From contig JADKFC010000017.1 in the NCBI GenBank assembly GCA_016717655.1, forward strand, positions 1-64,000: a stretch of DNA of 64,000 bases. Direction: 5' to 3'. The first letter of the stretch is position 1; each line of letters starts with the position of its first letter. Source of the stretch: Saprospiraceae bacterium (GTDB lineage Bacteria > Bacteroidota > Bacteroidia > Chitinophagales > Saprospiraceae). Positions 45,988 to 54,983 of this stretch are shown here, in pieces. The notes under the pieces were generated by a model. That model was not told the origin of the DNA, did not search any database, and saw only the letters and a list, made by a program, of their open reading frames with translations. The translations under genes were made by a program, and so were the position numbers.

Positions 45988-47397
45988 TTATGATTTTATA
46001 AAACTTTTTACGGGTTTATGATGGCCGGCTTGGTGCATCCATACATAGTATTGTCCTGCCGGAAGATGGCTTACATCAATTTTGAGGAGGTGGGTTTCAA
46101 CACTTTCTATTGCTTGTGATGATTGCCAGAATATCTGACCACGACTATCACAGATGCTGAATCCATGGTTTGCCATTGTCAACCCATCAGCCAGGTTGAG
46201 GGTAATCTCAGCCTGAGCCGGATTGGGATAGAGCCTCAGCTGAGCAGCATCGTTGTCATCAACAGTAGATGTGGTAGCAGCCCAGGTATTGTAAGTTTTT
46301 AAGAGGGCTTGTACAACAGGCACCAGGTTCCATGAAATATTTTTGGCGTCATTGTTGAGCACGGCAATGCTCACTTCTTTTTCAGGAAAATACCATGCAC
46401 TGGCCGAATAGCCCAGATCGCCACCATGACCATAACCGGTATAGCCCAGAAATGATTTTTTCATCAAGCCCAAGCCATAGGTACCATTGGGTACCCCCGA
46501 TGCATACACCGTTTTTTGAGCTTCTGCCACCCAGGCGGCATTTACTATTTCTCCTCTCATAAACTTGTAAATCCATCTGGCCAGATCGGCAGAATTGGCA
46601 TAATATCCTCCAGCAGCCCCAGCCACAGAATTGAGGGCAATGTAATTGCTATAAAAGTCGTGCGCATCTTCTGTAAGCTGATCTCCATTGAGATCCAGCC
46701 ACACGTGACACACCTCTCCCTCCATGTTTTCATAGGCCGGGATGGCAAAAGAAGTCAATTGATGGGCATCCAAAAACTGAGACCTTATGTATTGATAGTA
46801 GGTCTGCCCCGTTATTTTTTCAATGATGATGCCCAATAAAAAGTAGTTGGTATTGGAATAGGACCATTGGGCCCCCGGAGTAAAAAGAGGAGCCTGAAGA
46901 TAACGGGTAATAATGTCCCATGGTGAAAAGACCACATCCTGATGGGTGATCATTTCTAAGTTGAGAGCCTGACTTTCCAGGATATCATAAATACCACTTT
47001 GGTGTCTGAGCAAATGGGTGATGGTGATATTGGTATCGATGTGGGGCAGGGGCTCAATCCATTTAGAAATTTTATCATTGAGCGCCAATTGACCATTCTG
47101 TGCCAGGTTGAGGATGGCCGCAGAGATGATGGTTTTGGTCACACTGCCTATGAGCAGCAGTTGATCAGGCTGGGCCTGTGTAACCGGGTTTTGAGAAGCC
47201 ATACCAGAAGCAGAAGTCCACACACTTCCATCTGGCAAGACCATACCCCCACTCAGTGCCGCTGATATTATGCGAATGCGCATACTATCCAGTGTTTTAT
47301 CCAGTCGCAACTGAAGGTCGGGATTAACCTGAGCAACACTTGCAGTGCTGAGAAAAAGAAAAATCAAAACAAAATAGGTAAAAAGGTGGCGGTACAT
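45988..47397 (-). CDS. Class C beta-lactamase-like serine hydrolase with T9SS sorting domain
   Basis: This 469-residue exported protein has a signal peptide ending STASVAQ. The beta-lactamase/DD-peptidase fold has SVTK (SxxK) near residue 87, YSNTNY (YxN) near 182 and the third motif HGGDLGYSA (HxG in place of KTG). The last 80 residues form a T9SS type A sorting domain (LRLYPNPAQAEITL ... LPAGQYYVW). It is likely a cell-surface esterase or peptidase rather than a true beta-lactamase. The small membrane protein gene follows 2 bases later. Confidence 0.9.
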   Translation of the reverse strand: MYRHLFTYFVLIFLFLSTASVAQVNPDLQLRLDKTLDSMRIRIISAALSGGMVLPDGSVWTSASGMASQNPVTQAQPDQLLLIGSVTKTIISAAILNLAQNGQLALNDKISKWIEPLPHIDTNITITHLLRHQSGIYDILESQALNLEMITHQDVVFSPWDIITRYLQAPLFTPGAQWSYSNTNYFLLGIIIEKITGQTYYQYIRSQFLDAHQLTSFAIPAYENMEGEVCHVWLDLNGDQLTEDAHDFYSNYIALNSVAGAAGGYYANSADLARWIYKFMRGEIVNAAWVAEAQKTVYASGVPNGTYGLGLMKKSFLGYTGYGHGGDLGYSASAWYFPEKEVSIAVLNNDAKNISWNLVPVVQALLKTYNTWAATTSTVDDNDAAQLRLYPNPAQAEITLNLADGLTMANHGFSICDSRGQIFWQSSQAIESVETHLLKIDVSHLPAGQYYVWMHQAGHHKPVKSFIKS

Positions 47398-47458
47398 TTT
47401 TTTAGTTTCAAAAATAGGGTACTATGGTGGAAGGTTGTTTGGCAAATCCTGCTAAAAA

Positions 47459-47502
47459 TACGCGGGGTGCGGAGCGCATAGCGTATAGCGCGGGGCGCGG
47501 AG
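47459..47502. repeat. Short degenerate GC-rich direct repeat
   Basis: Two copies of a G+C-rich segment (CGCGGGGTGCGGAGCGCATAG and a variant with CGCGGGGCGCGGAGCGCTTAG) stand 28 bases apart, built from the same GCGC/AGCGC words as the following 57-bp array. They look like decayed outer units of it. Confidence 0.45.
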
Positions 47503-47770
47503 CGCTTAGCACAAGGCCTCTTGCACAGTTAGGTGCAGCACATCACGCTTGGCGCTTACCGCTCAGCGCTAGGCCCCTTGCACCGTTAGGTGCAGAATAT
47601 CCCGCTTGGCGCTTACCGCTTAGCGCTAGGCCAGATGCACCGTTAGGTGCAGTATATTCCGCTTGGCGCTTACCGCTTAGCGCAAGGCCAGATGCACCGT
47701 TAGGTGCAGTATATTCCGCTTGGCGCTTACCGCTTAGCGCTAGGCCAGATGCACCGTTAGGTGCAGTATA
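47503..47770. repeat. 57-bp tandem repeat array with internal palindromes
   Basis: There are nearly five head-to-tail units with exact 57-base periodicity; the anchor hairpin TGCACC-GTTA-GGTGCA begins near 47521, 47578, 47635, 47692 and 47749. Each unit also has GCGCT and AGCGC arms around TACCGCTT. The first hairpin has one changed base (CACAG); the inner three units are nearly identical. The array lies in the 559-base gap between divergent genes (serine hydrolase and a lipoprotein). It resembles REP/BIME-type extragenic palindromic elements. A frame is open through it because 57 is a multiple of three, but the palindromes argue against coding. Confidence 0.85.
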
Positions 47771-47778
47771 TAATGTAT

Positions 47779-47852
47779 CCCCTAACCCCTAATCCCTATT
47801 CCCTAATCTATCCCCTAGTCCCTAGCCCCTAACCCCTATACTCCCCCCCTAA
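47779..47852. repeat. Telomere-like CCCCTAA tract with G-quadruplex potential
   Basis: About nine degenerate units of CCCCTAA, CCCTAAT, CCCCTAG and similar follow directly after the 57-bp array and end in a run of seven C. On the minus strand this reads GGGGTTAGGGGCTAGGG and so on, with at least four G-runs separated by 3-4 bases, the classic intramolecular quadruplex pattern. It lies about 100 bases upstream of the lipoprotein gene at 47957. Confidence 0.75.
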
Positions 47853-47956
47853 GTTATAAGAATGTTAAATGCACTGTTAAGTTGTTGTCAAAACAAAAGA
47901 TGGGTCGTCTAAGCATTGTACATTTAATTTTCTAAACATCACAAACGGATAATGAT

Positions 47957-48493
47957 ATGAGTGGAAAGGTAATTTTTGCCCTGCTGACCTTAGCTTTTGT
48001 TTCCTGTTCTCCCCAGCTGACACCATTTAGTCAGGACTTGTATGATCGGTACAGGTGGTCGGACGAAGAGTTGAAAAACATACAGTTTTATCTAAGCGAA
48101 GATATTGCTTTGTATAGAAAAGATGATTCCAGTGAAGCCAGTATTGTAGAGGGAAAGATCCGAATCAACAAAGAAAATACAGGTGAAAAAATTGTAATCA
48201 AAAAAGGTACACCCGGGGTCTTTTTATTTTCACCCAAATCCAATCGATTTGCCATTTCATTCCACGAAAGTGATGATAGCAAGTACCTGATGTTTGGTCC
48301 CAATGAAGCCATCAACGGCAGGTTTGCTTTGTTGGCCAAAGATTGGGAAAAACACAAGGGTACCGTTACTTATCAGAACCAAATGTACACCGTAAAAGCA
48401 GATGATGCTTTGAGTGTATTGATGGTAGACCTGCAAAAAGCAGTTAACAATTCGGTTAAAAACAAAGAAGAAAAAGGCAGGAGGCTTGACTAA
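47957..48493 (+). CDS. Lipoprotein of unknown function
   Basis: This 178-residue protein has a signal peptide with lipobox AFVSC. The mature part reads SPQLTPFSQDLYDRYRWSD, then KNIQFYLSEDIALYR and an IVIKKGTPGVFLF segment; the C-terminus is helical and basic. The start of the mature part recalls a group of Bacteroidota lipoproteins seen in many genomes without a known role. It ends 4 bases into the convergent DUF2480 gene. The repeats lie upstream and may be in its promoter region. Confidence 0.7.
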   Translation: MSGKVIFALLTLAFVSCSPQLTPFSQDLYDRYRWSDEELKNIQFYLSEDIALYRKDDSSEASIVEGKIRINKENTGEKIVIKKGTPGVFLFSPKSNRFAISFHESDDSKYLMFGPNEAINGRFALLAKDWEKHKGTVTYQNQMYTVKADDALSVLMVDLQKAVNNSVKNKEEKGRRLD

Positions 48494-49024
48494 GAATCAC
48501 TGCTGTTTTCAAGGACCCGGGGTCTTTTGAAAATGGGTACAGTGCTGCAAGGCTCGCCATACATGATGCTTTGGGCCAGTGGCTGGAGCAGGGCAGTGAC
48601 ATCTGTGTAAGCGGAGGTGGGTACTTCTTTGTGGCTGCACCCTTTGATGACAATGCGTTTGCCAGCGTAGAGGGTGGCATCCATGTTTTGCACCGCTTGA
48701 TGGTAGCAAGCTCTTAGCCATTCGGCTGGAGTACCGTTATAAACTGTTTGGGCAAAGGGCAGCATAACTGCTTACCAGCATATAAGCCCATACCGGAATG
48801 ATGGCATCGGTAGAACAATAGACACACAAAACGGTGCCTGCATATTTTTGCCAGTCGTGGCTTTTTAAAGCCTCTCTAAAGTCTTTTTCTTTTAATATCA
48901 GTCCCTGAAATAGGTGGTCTTTGAGGTCAAATGAGGCCACGGGTGTAGTTGGGTACATTTGCTCCAGATCGATGGTAAGGATGCCGCTTTGATCTACCCG
49001 GTTGATGAGTGTATTTTCTTCCAT
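48490..49024 (-). CDS. DUF2480-family protein, one frameshift
   Basis: About 177 residues across two frames. The N-terminal part has LINRVDQSGILTIDLEQMYP and FDLKDHLFQGLILKEKDFR, and the C-terminal part has VYNGTPAEWLRACY and KRIVIKGCSHKEVPTSAY. Both match DUF2480, a Bacteroidota-specific family of unknown function. The frames join near 48760-48768, where one base is in excess; the joined protein reads SSYA-PFAQTVYNG. It starts 5 bases after the scpB stop, so it is probably in one transcript with scpB. Confidence 0.82.
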
Positions 49025-49029
49025 AATGC

Positions 49030-49761
49030 CTATTCAACAATATCAGAAGGGATTTCGTTCTCTTCTTCCGGTTGAATTTCATCGATCTCGTTCATGATAT
49101 CGGGAATGGGGCCTTCATCATTCTGGTCTTCCAATACAATGCTTTCTGTTTCGAGGTGTACGTTTTCACCATCTACCATGACCGGAGTTTCTACCTCTTC
49201 AGAAGAAGGTACGCCGATGGAGTTTTCCGGCAACTCAAAATCCTTCAGTTTGGGCAGATCCTGTACTCCTCTCAGCCCAAAGTAGTCAAAAAACTTTTCA
49301 CTGGTGCCATAAAGTAGAGGTTTGCCAAGGCCTTCACTTCTTCCTTTGATTTCCACCAATTCTTTTTCCAGCAGTTTCTGGATAGCGTAATCGCAGTTGA
49401 CACCGCGAATGCTCTCTATTTCAGATTTGGAAACCGGCTGTTTGTAGGCGATGATCGAAAGGGTTTCCAATGCTGCCTTGCTCAGTTTTTTGGTAGTGGT
49501 TTGTTTGAGATAATTGGAAATAGTAAGATGATAGGCACCCTTGGTCATAAAAGCATAACCGCCAGAAATTTCAATGATTTCAATGGCAAAATCGTCGCTG
49601 CTGTATTTGTCTCTCAGCATTTGAATGGCTTCATCTACCTGCCCCGGATCGAGCAGCAGTTCCATGGTTTCTTCTACCACATTGGTAATGTCGTCTACCG
49701 TTATGGGTTTTTCTGATGCAAAAATCAGGCTTTCGATATGTAGGACCAGGTTTTTATTCAT
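49030..49761 (-). CDS. scpB: Segregation and condensation protein ScpB
   Basis: This 243-residue protein starts at ATG 49761 (MNKNLVLHIESLIFASEKPI, the usual ScpB start). Two winged-helix domains follow, with LSKAALETLSIIAYKQPVSK, EIESIRGVNCDYAIQKLLEK and PLLYGTSEKFFDYFGL, then an acidic tail longer than in many relatives. ScpB joins ScpA and SMC in chromosome condensation; scpA and smc are not nearby. An open extension up to 49932 has no homology. Confidence 0.9.
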   Translation of the reverse strand: MNKNLVLHIESLIFASEKPITVDDITNVVEETMELLLDPGQVDEAIQMLRDKYSSDDFAIEIIEISGGYAFMTKGAYHLTISNYLKQTTTKKLSKAALETLSIIAYKQPVSKSEIESIRGVNCDYAIQKLLEKELVEIKGRSEGLGKPLLYGTSEKFFDYFGLRGVQDLPKLKDFELPENSIGVPSSEEVETPVMVDGENVHLETESIVLEDQNDEGPIPDIMNEIDEIQPEEENEIPSDIVE

Positions 49762-49969
49762 TTTTGAGTCACTTTGCAGTTTTGGTCTGCAAAAGTACAA
49801 TTTTTCAATGAAGAGAGGGCTAAAAGACAGGTAGACAGCAGCTTGGCAAAAAATACTGCCAAAATGACACTTTTTAAGCCGTGGCACAACATTTGAAACC
49901 CTGGTATGGGGATTAGTAACCCGGAGAATCAAAATTAATTAGTGTAAAATCTAAAAAATAAAAGAAAAT

Positions 49970-51832
49970 ATGGCAAAAGGTCAGATTTCAGTTCAAACGG
50001 AAAATATATTTCCGATCATCAAAAAGTTCCTTTATTCGGATCACGAGATATTTTTGAGGGAATTGGTATCCAATGCTGTGGATGCCACCACCAAAATAAA
50101 GGCCCTGGCCACTTCAGGAGAACCTACCGGTGATGTGAACGACGTGCGCATAGAAATCAAACTGGACAAAGAGGCCAAGACTCTGACCATTTCTGATAAG
50201 GGCCTGGGCATGAGTCAGGAAGAAGTAGAAAAGTACCTCAACCAGGTGGCTTTTTCTTCTGCCGAAGAGTTTATTGAAAAATACAAAGACCAAAGCATTA
50301 TAGGTCATTTTGGACTCGGCTTTTACTCCGCCTTTATGGTGGCAGATAAGGTAGAAGTGATCACCCAATCTTACCGCCCCGGTGAAGCGGCGGTGAGGTG
50401 GATTTGTGATGGCAACCCTGAATATGAAATGGAGGCTGCTGAAAGAAGCGGTAGGGGAACAGACATCATTTTGCACATCAATGCAGAGTCTGCCGAATTT
50501 TTGGAGGAGGCCAGAATTGAAGGCCTGCTGACCAAGTACTGCAAATTTTTGCCGGTAGAAATTCAATTTGGTACCCGCACAGAATCTACCTGGGAAGGAG
50601 AAGGAGACGATAAGAAAGAAATCAAAACAGAGGTTGCCAATATCGTAAACAATCCCAATCCATTGTGGAAGAAGAAGCCCACAGAGATTACGGATGAAGA
50701 ATACAAGGCCTTTTACAATGAGCTGTACCCCTACAGCCAACCCCCTTTGTTTTGGATCCACCTCAATATAGATTATCCATTTAATCTTACGGGCATCCTG
50801 TATTTCCCCAAGCTCAACAACACGCCTGAGCTGCAGAAAAACAAGATCCAACTCTACAGCAATCAGGTTTATGTAACCGATGAAGTCAAAGACATCGTGC
50901 CTGAATTTTTGACCTTGCTGCATGGGGTGATCGATTCACCTGACATTCCGCTAAACGTATCAAGGAGCTACCTGCAAGCCGATGGCAATGTGAAAAAAAT
51001 TACCAACTACATCACCAAAAAAGTGGCTGAAAAGTTGGAATCTCTTTTCAAAAAAGAAAGAGAAACCTTTGAACAAAGGTGGTCAGAGACCGGTGTCTTT
51101 GTTAAATACGGCATGATCAGCGATGAGAAATTCAACGAAAAAGCCATCAAGTTTGTATTGCTGAAAAATAGTGAAGACAAGTACTTTACCATTGAAGAGT
51201 ACAAGGAAAAAATTAAACCGCTGCAAACCGATAAACAAGACAGGCTGGTTTGTATTTATGCCAACAATGTCAAAGAGCAGTATTCTTTCATAGAAAGCGC
51301 CAAGTCGTATGGTTATGATGTGTTGATTTTTGACAGCATGATCGACAACCACTTTATGCAACACCTGGAGTTCAAGGGTGAAAAGCTGACCTTTGTTAGG
51401 GTAGATAGCGATACCGTCGATAATTTGGTACAAAAGGATGAGAAAAAAGAATCCATTCTGAGTGACGACCAGCAAAAAGAGGTAGAAACCTTGTTTAAGG
51501 CTTGTTTGGGAGATCAAAAGGGAGGGCATGTAGAATTGAAGGCCTTGTCGCCCGATGACCATCCCGTGATGATTACCAAGCCTGAGTTCATGAGGAGGAT
51601 GAAAGAGATGCAGATGATGCAGGGCATGGACAATGATATGTTTGGTGACATCCACAATGTAGTGGTCAATACCAATCACCCACTCATCGCCAACAAACTA
51701 CTGGCTGAAAAGAAAGAGAAACAGGAGGAGATGGTTTCTTACCTACACCACCTGGCGCTCTTACAGCAAAACATGCTCAAGGGCGAAGAGCTGGCACGAT
51801 TTGTCAAAGAGAGTCTCAACAGGTTGAGTTAA
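49970..51832 (+). CDS. htpG: Chaperone protein HtpG (Hsp90)
   Basis: This 620-residue protein has the GHKL ATP-binding domain with FLRELVSNAVDAT, ISDKGLGMSQEE and GHFGLGFYSAFMVAD. The middle domain carries LNVSRSYLQAD with the catalytic Arg, and a C-terminal dimerisation domain ends near VKESLNRLS. Hsp90 refolds late-stage clients with DnaK. The start codon is ATG 49970. A terminator follows 8 bases after the stop. Confidence 0.95.
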   Translation: MAKGQISVQTENIFPIIKKFLYSDHEIFLRELVSNAVDATTKIKALATSGEPTGDVNDVRIEIKLDKEAKTLTISDKGLGMSQEEVEKYLNQVAFSSAEEFIEKYKDQSIIGHFGLGFYSAFMVADKVEVITQSYRPGEAAVRWICDGNPEYEMEAAERSGRGTDIILHINAESAEFLEEARIEGLLTKYCKFLPVEIQFGTRTESTWEGEGDDKKEIKTEVANIVNNPNPLWKKKPTEITDEEYKAFYNELYPYSQPPLFWIHLNIDYPFNLTGILYFPKLNNTPELQKNKIQLYSNQVYVTDEVKDIVPEFLTLLHGVIDSPDIPLNVSRSYLQADGNVKKITNYITKKVAEKLESLFKKERETFEQRWSETGVFVKYGMISDEKFNEKAIKFVLLKNSEDKYFTIEEYKEKIKPLQTDKQDRLVCIYANNVKEQYSFIESAKSYGYDVLIFDSMIDNHFMQHLEFKGEKLTFVRVDSDTVDNLVQKDEKKESILSDDQQKEVETLFKACLGDQKGGHVELKALSPDDHPVMITKPEFMRRMKEMQMMQGMDNDMFGDIHNVVVNTNHPLIANKLLAEKKEKQEEMVSYLHHLALLQQNMLKGEELARFVKESLNRLS

Positions 51833-51839
51833 AATTAAA

Positions 51840-51862
51840 AGAGGGTTCAGCCCTCTTTTTTT
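51840..51862 (+). terminator. Rho-independent terminator after htpG, overlapping the convergent gene's end
   Basis: AGAGGG (51840-51845) pairs with CCCTCT (51851-51856) across a 5-base loop, followed by seven T (51856-51862). On the minus strand the same stem is followed by TTTT, so it may act both ways. The stop of the GNAT gene (TGA, 51847-51849) lies inside the hairpin. Confidence 0.8.
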
Positions 51863-52371
51863 ATGAGGTATTCTATGTTGATCCGTGAGGGTTCGCCATG
51901 GTAAGCTACTTCAACTTTCCGGAGGGCGATGGCACCAAGTCTTTCCATGGCAATTTGCGATCGGCGGTTGTTTTCGCCGACATGAAAATAGACCTCAGGT
52001 ACAAGTTCGAAGGCGTGTTGCAGCATCAGATTTTTCATCGATGGGTTGAGTCCTTTTCCCCAAAAATTTCGACCAATAAAGGTGTAACCGATAAAGACCC
52101 GGTTTAATTGCTCGTCAAAGTCGTAAAATCGGGTAGATCCTGCTACCGCCCCTGTTGTTTTGTCCAACACCAGATAAGCACCTTGTGAGGCCAGGGCTCC
52201 TTCAAAAAAATTTTCAAAAACTGGTCGCTGGTAACGGTTGGGGTTGGGGTGTTGTTCCCAGATCAGCGGATCGGAGGCTACCTCATACAGGGCCTCAAAA
52301 TCTCCGACTTGAAGGGCTCGAAGTTCGACAAGCTCGTTGGACAAGGGTAGTTGGAAGTGGGCATGGGGCAT
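51847..52371 (-). CDS. GNAT-family N-acetyltransferase (RimJ-like)
   Basis: This 174-residue protein starts at ATG 52371. The fold is seen in VELRALQVGDFEALYEVA, VAGSTRFYDF, then the acetyl-CoA region RNFWGKGLNPSMKNLML (a variant of the R/Q-x-x-G-x-G/A loop), ending with HVGENNRRSQIAMERLGA. Similar proteins acetylate N-termini or small amines; the target is unknown. It lies divergent from the lipoprotein gene at 52445. Confidence 0.85.
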   Translation of the reverse strand: MPHAHFQLPLSNELVELRALQVGDFEALYEVASDPLIWEQHPNPNRYQRPVFENFFEGALASQGAYLVLDKTTGAVAGSTRFYDFDEQLNRVFIGYTFIGRNFWGKGLNPSMKNLMLQHAFELVPEVYFHVGENNRRSQIAMERLGAIALRKVEVAYHGEPSRINIEYLIKKEG

Positions 52372-52444
52372 ACGCTTACAATTGATTGTGATCAATATAG
52401 TCAGATGCAAGATAATACATTGTATCTTGCATAAAAAATACAAC

Positions 52445-53488
52445 ATGAAAAAGTTGCTTTTATCGCTGTGTCTTTTATCCTTGGTTTCATGTGGATCATA
52501 CCAGACAGAAATGTGGTTTTATGCAGATGGATCGGGTAAAACCAGCATCCGCTATGATTTGGGAGCAATGATCAAAGAAATGAAATCCGCCTTTGAAGGT
52601 TTTGGCAAACAAATGGCAAAAGACAGTGTTTTCACTGATAGCCTCGCACTTGCCAACCTATTTACAGATAGTACCGGAAATGATTTTATGCTGGCAGATT
52701 CGATGCAGAGTTGGATGACAGATAGTACACAATATGACTGGACGGAGCCAGCCATACAGGAAGAAGGCGATCCTGCATCTGAAATGTACCATGATACAAC
52801 CGGATATAATGCAGATTTTTCAGAAAATTATTCATTTGGAGATTCGAGTCAGATGGCTATGAATATGCCTGTCAAGAAAAAGTCAAGTGTGGAAAAATTT
52901 GTTGGTGACCTCAATCAGGGAAAGGTAGACACATCAGTGGTAATATATACGCTTATACCTGACAGCGTCTTGCAACAACTGGAAAATCCCGGCTTGCTAA
53001 AGCAGGTAAATTTGGAGATTCACCTTGATTCTGCTGAAGAAAAAGGTGTTATTGATCTGAGCTACACCTATAAAAACATGAAAGAAGCCAATAAAATTGG
53101 AGAAATGATGGCGAGGGCAGAAATCATAGAAACAGGAGATACCACTTCTATGAAAAATTTTAAGCGCAATTTCAATTCACTCAATGGAATGAAATATGAT
53201 CCCAAGGCGGGTATGCTAAGCAGCCCGGAGGAAAATGCCTTTGAAATGGGCATGTTGCCAACAGAAATGATGGAAGGCATTGATAAAAACGACGAAGAGA
53301 GTTTTGGAATGATTCTAGAAATCATGGGCATGAATAAGATTGAAGTTATCTACCACCTGCCCCGCAAAATAAAGGAAGTGAAAGGCGTTGAATACGAGCA
53401 GATAAACGACGATACCATTAAACTGCGTTTTGATATGCGCACCATGTTTAAAACGGGCAAGGTACCCGGATACGAAATTCGTTTTTAA
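52445..53488 (+). CDS. Large lipoprotein of unknown function
   Basis: This 347-residue protein starts at ATG 52445, where a lipoprotein signal with lipobox SLVSC begins; the longer open frame to 52337 runs through the GNAT promoter region. The mature part reads GSYQTEMWFYADGSGKTSIRY, is very acidic in the middle and Met-rich (MTDSTQYDW, QMAMNMPV), and ends with MRTMFKTGKVPGYEI. I recognise no domain; similar proteins may occur only in related Bacteroidota. It is followed by the convergent nadR-like gene. Confidence 0.75.
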   Translation: MKKLLLSLCLLSLVSCGSYQTEMWFYADGSGKTSIRYDLGAMIKEMKSAFEGFGKQMAKDSVFTDSLALANLFTDSTGNDFMLADSMQSWMTDSTQYDWTEPAIQEEGDPASEMYHDTTGYNADFSENYSFGDSSQMAMNMPVKKKSSVEKFVGDLNQGKVDTSVVIYTLIPDSVLQQLENPGLLKQVNLEIHLDSAEEKGVIDLSYTYKNMKEANKIGEMMARAEIIETGDTTSMKNFKRNFNSLNGMKYDPKAGMLSSPEENAFEMGMLPTEMMEGIDKNDEESFGMILEIMGMNKIEVIYHLPRKIKEVKGVEYEQINDDTIKLRFDMRTMFKTGKVPGYEIRF

Positions 53489-53558
53489 AATTTGTTTACC
53501 CAATTAGTATGGTTTGACTCTCTCTAGAAATATCCCAAAAACAAGTAGAAAGGCAGGC

Positions 53559-54062
53559 TTAAAAAATGGATTGAAGAAGTGAATTTGCCTGAAGATATCG
53601 ATCGTCAAAAGATTTAGCATCCAAAATCGAATACTCTGCATTCAATTGTCGGAGGATTGTCAAATGAAGGTTAAATAGCCTTTCGCGGTCCCATTGATTT
53701 TCTCTCAACGGATCGGGCACCCAGGGTATGTTGGGCTCACACAGTATGTAATGCCTTACGGGACTATTTAGGAAAGATAATAAGGAGGGATCATCCACAT
53801 GAAAGACCTCTTTTTTCCAAATATAGATGGTCAATAAATCGGTATCACAAATCACGCTATCACCGTGAGCCTCAGATTCCAGTTCCCTTTGTTTTTGCGC
53901 TATGTAATCTATCTCTTCAAGTGTGTACTTGCCACCTTTGTTTTCCAGGTATTGGCGGGCAAATTCTGGCACAAGAGGCAGATTTAGGTCGGCAGAAAGG
54001 CGCTCGGCCAGGGTGGTTTTGCCTGAGCTTTCAGGCCCCGTAAAGACAAACCATTTTTTCAA
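53559..54062 (-). CDS. NadR-like P-loop ATPase (ribosylnicotinamide kinase domain)
   Basis: This 167-residue protein is a single P-loop domain: GPESSGKTTLAERLS at the N-terminus, then LVPEFARQYLE, YIAQKQRELE, CDTDLLTIYIW and PWVPDPLRE. This matches the C-terminal kinase domain of NadR, which phosphorylates nicotinamide riboside in NAD salvage, but without the adenylyltransferase domain. Its start overlaps the msrA stop by 4 bases (ATGA). Confidence 0.85.
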   Translation of the reverse strand: MKKWFVFTGPESSGKTTLAERLSADLNLPLVPEFARQYLENKGGKYTLEEIDYIAQKQRELESEAHGDSVICDTDLLTIYIWKKEVFHVDDPSLLSFLNSPVRHYILCEPNIPWVPDPLRENQWDRERLFNLHLTILRQLNAEYSILDAKSFDDRYLQANSLLQSIF

Positions 54063-54724
54063 TGTTTGTTTTCTGTTTTTTTCAACAACTCAGGGTTTTT
54101 GGTCTGAAACTTAAGCCTTGGAATGCTGACTGCCCGGATATAGGGTTGATTGGGATTGAGTTTTTCATAGTCCTGGTGGTAAGCTTCTGCAGGATAAAAA
54201 CCCGTATATTTTTCAAGGGTAGTGGTGATGGTACCGGCAGCGTATTGACCAGTGCCATACAGCGATGAAATATATTGTTGGGCAGCTTCCTTTTCCGTTT
54301 CATTTTGATAAAAAATGGCAGACCTGTATTGACGTCCGGAATCCGGGCCTTGTCGGTTGAGCGTAGTGGCGTCATGGCTGTCAAAAAAGATCTTAAGCAG
54401 CGTAGAATAAGAAATTTTGTTTGGGTCATAAAAAACCTCAACCGTCTCGGCATGGTTGGTTGCACCAGACGAAACAGCGTCGTAATTGGCGTCATCAGCG
54501 GTCCCACCAGCATACCCTGAAACCACCTCTTCTACCCCATAAACCGTTTCAAAGATGGCTTCAACGCACCAAAAACAGCCGGAGGCAAAGTAGGCCTTTT
54601 CAATTCCTGAACCGGGCTGATACATAGGCTTTGGTGCGGCATCAACCGATGCTTTGCAAGATTTTGTGTGCAAAGAAATCAAAAGAGTAAGCGGCAGAAG
54701 GACGGCAAGGCTGAAAATTTTCAT
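54059..54724 (-). CDS. msrA: Peptide-methionine (S)-S-oxide reductase MsrA, exported
   Basis: This 221-residue protein has a signal peptide with a possible lipobox (HTKSC). The MsrA domain has the catalytic Cys in ASGCFWCVE, then VVSGYAGG, NHAETVEVFYDP, FFDSHDATTLNRQGPD and YHQDY. It reduces oxidised methionine in envelope proteins with thiols supplied by thioredoxin-like proteins, several of which are encoded in this window. It is co-transcribed with the nadR-like gene downstream. Confidence 0.93.
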   Translation of the reverse strand: MKIFSLAVLLPLTLLISLHTKSCKASVDAAPKPMYQPGSGIEKAYFASGCFWCVEAIFETVYGVEEVVSGYAGGTADDANYDAVSSGATNHAETVEVFYDPNKISYSTLLKIFFDSHDATTLNRQGPDSGRQYRSAIFYQNETEKEAAQQYISSLYGTGQYAAGTITTTLEKYTGFYPAEAYHQDYEKLNPNQPYIRAVSIPRLKFQTKNPELLKKTENKH

Positions 54725-54983
54725 AAATCTGTTTTGCTATATAACGAAAGAGAAGGGGGAAAGTTCTACAAACAAAGACGGGTCTTCCGGGCAAAATCCG
54801 ACAAAAAATAGGGAGATAAGGCCGTTAAGGCAGCACAAAAGGGGGTCAAGGCTGAAAAAACGATGTCAGCTTTTCAAAAATTGAGAATATTTACTATAAA
54901 TAGTGATCGGGTTGATCCGATGTTCCGGAGGTCAGAATGGTCCCCGAATGCTAGAAAAAAGCGATATTTGCAAAAAATCAAAC

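Noticed and set aside
47503..47770. CRISPR array
   Set aside because: The units are head to tail without unique spacers, and there are no cas genes.
47424..47792. Open frame of 122 codons with 19-residue repeats (AWRLPLSARP type)
   Set aside because: It only follows from a 57-base tandem repeat that is divisible by three. The unit is built of palindromes, and there is no signal or domain.
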